Shown piece by piece: positions 63,522 to 64,000 of a DNA stretch of 64,000 bases. Positions within the stretch are counted from its first letter, which is position 1. Each line of letters begins with the position of its first letter. The position numbers were made by a program, and so were the translations under genes. The stretch comes from AP-15 sp963700185 (lineage in GTDB: Bacteria > Pseudomonadota > Alphaproteobacteria > ATCC43930 > CGMCC-115725), in the NCBI GenBank assembly GCA_963700185.1, contig CAVOWP010000021.1, forward strand, positions 449,718 to 513,717. The letters are read 5' to 3'. The notes beneath the pieces are model-generated. The model worked only from the letters and a program-made list of their open reading frames with translations, was not told the DNA's origin and did not search any database.

Positions 63522-64000
63522 TGGCTCTTCCCCCCTCCTCGTGAAAGACCACTACTAGAACGCGGGCCATGAGATCGATCAGATCGGCGCGTGTCGCTGC
63601 GTCCATTGGCACCGCACCGCATTCCTTTGGGATCATCAGGTCCAGAAGTTGAAGTTGCACCACGACGACCTTCCTCGCATCCGCTAACGCGCGTTTGCAG
63701 AAGGTTATCGTCAACACGGTCTTTGAAGTCGAGTTGTGAGGTGATCAATGAAGCAAGAGACAGGAGGGCGTGCTTACCCAAGTGCGGTTGTTGCGAGATC
63801 TTGATCTCGGCGCACTCCAGCAACAGCATCCAGACGGGAATCTTCAGTCGCCTCCCGGCTGGATCCATGACACAGACCGCCCCATCTCCCCGATCCGGTC
63901 TGCGAAGGACCTGTAGGAGAGCACCATGAAGCGGGTGAAAGGGGTAGAAGACCTGAACATCTGTACTATCGGCGCTCAGGGTATTGTGGGCGTGGGTGCC
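63518..64000 (-). CDS. Accessory protein upstream of the serine recombinase, cut by right edge
   Basis: At least 160 residues, open to the edge with no start in the window. FYPFHPLHGALLQVLRR, then VMDPAGRRLKIPVWMLLLECAEIKI and HALLSLASLI, resemble the DUF5372-like proteins that precede such recombinases in proteobacterial elements. The C-terminus is Ser/Gly/Arg-rich. Overlaps the recombinase start by 4 nt. Role unknown, probably in the mobility of the element. Confidence 0.65.
   Translation of the reverse strand, partial: GTHAHNTLSADSTDVQVFYPFHPLHGALLQVLRRPDRGDGAVCVMDPAGRRLKIPVWMLLLECAEIKISQQPHLGKHALLSLASLITSQLDFKDRVDDNLLQTRVSGCEEGRRGATSTSGPDDPKGMRCGANGRSDTRRSDRSHGPRSSSGLSRGGGKSQ

Overview
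The window is GC-rich alphaproteobacterial DNA, most like a Rhodospirillales-type chromosome. The evidence is the hflK-hflC-DUF2065-degP run next to serB, miaA and the acetolactate synthase gene, a SciP (DUF1153) gene close to a CckA hybrid kinase, cckA directly before recA, an LdtR-type MarR regulator, and an alphaproteobacterial DksA. No rRNA or CRISPR array was seen. One tRNA gene (Phe) is present.

Layout. 1-8.0 kb is intact housekeeping DNA (acetolactate synthase, miaA, serB, degP, hflCK, mrp). 8.3-21.7 kb is a malonate decarboxylase operon, mdcA-C-D-E-G-B-(insert)-H. Four of its seven genes carry frameshifts, and a 7.16-kb segment bounded by inverted repeats lies between mdcB and mdcH. 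The insert carries a CmcJ-like oxygenase gene, a partial second copy of that gene, a luciferase-like oxidoreductase with a frameshift, and a lower-GC, translationally coupled three-gene operon: ParA-like ATPase, SIR2-domain protein, DNA methyltransferase. That operon looks like a defence module and is the most interesting system here.

21.9-41.7 kb is mostly chromosomal: thyX, a heparinase-like gene pair, sciP, dksA, cckA, recA, ldtR, a c-di-GMP phosphodiesterase/hybrid kinase operon with a frameshift, an MFS exporter, a heme-oxygenase-like protein, a zinc alcohol dehydrogenase and a broken outer-membrane protein gene. Two different 15-bp tandem repeats lie in or beside two sensor kinase genes.

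41.75-45.3 kb is a tRNA-Phe followed by small genes and a tyrosine integrase, probably the remains of an integrated element. 46-55.1 kb is a graveyard of small accessory genes (GNAT, HAD phosphatase, GFA, TrmO, DUF1697, resolvase). It contains reshuffled, diverged duplicates of the same HAD, GNAT and small-protein genes, many with frameshifts. 55.3-58.4 kb holds a MetE-like gene with a frameshift and a PAS hybrid kinase. 58.6-64 kb is nested mobile DNA: an IS5-type element with a 17-bp duplication in its transposase, a tyrosine recombinase plus IS91-type transposase each interrupted by a 23-nt palindrome, and a large serine recombinase element that cuts into the IS91 gene and continues past the right edge.

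The core genes read cleanly while the accessory genes are broken again and again. That pattern fits real decay better than uniform sequencing error, although single-base errors cannot be excluded from the sequence alone.
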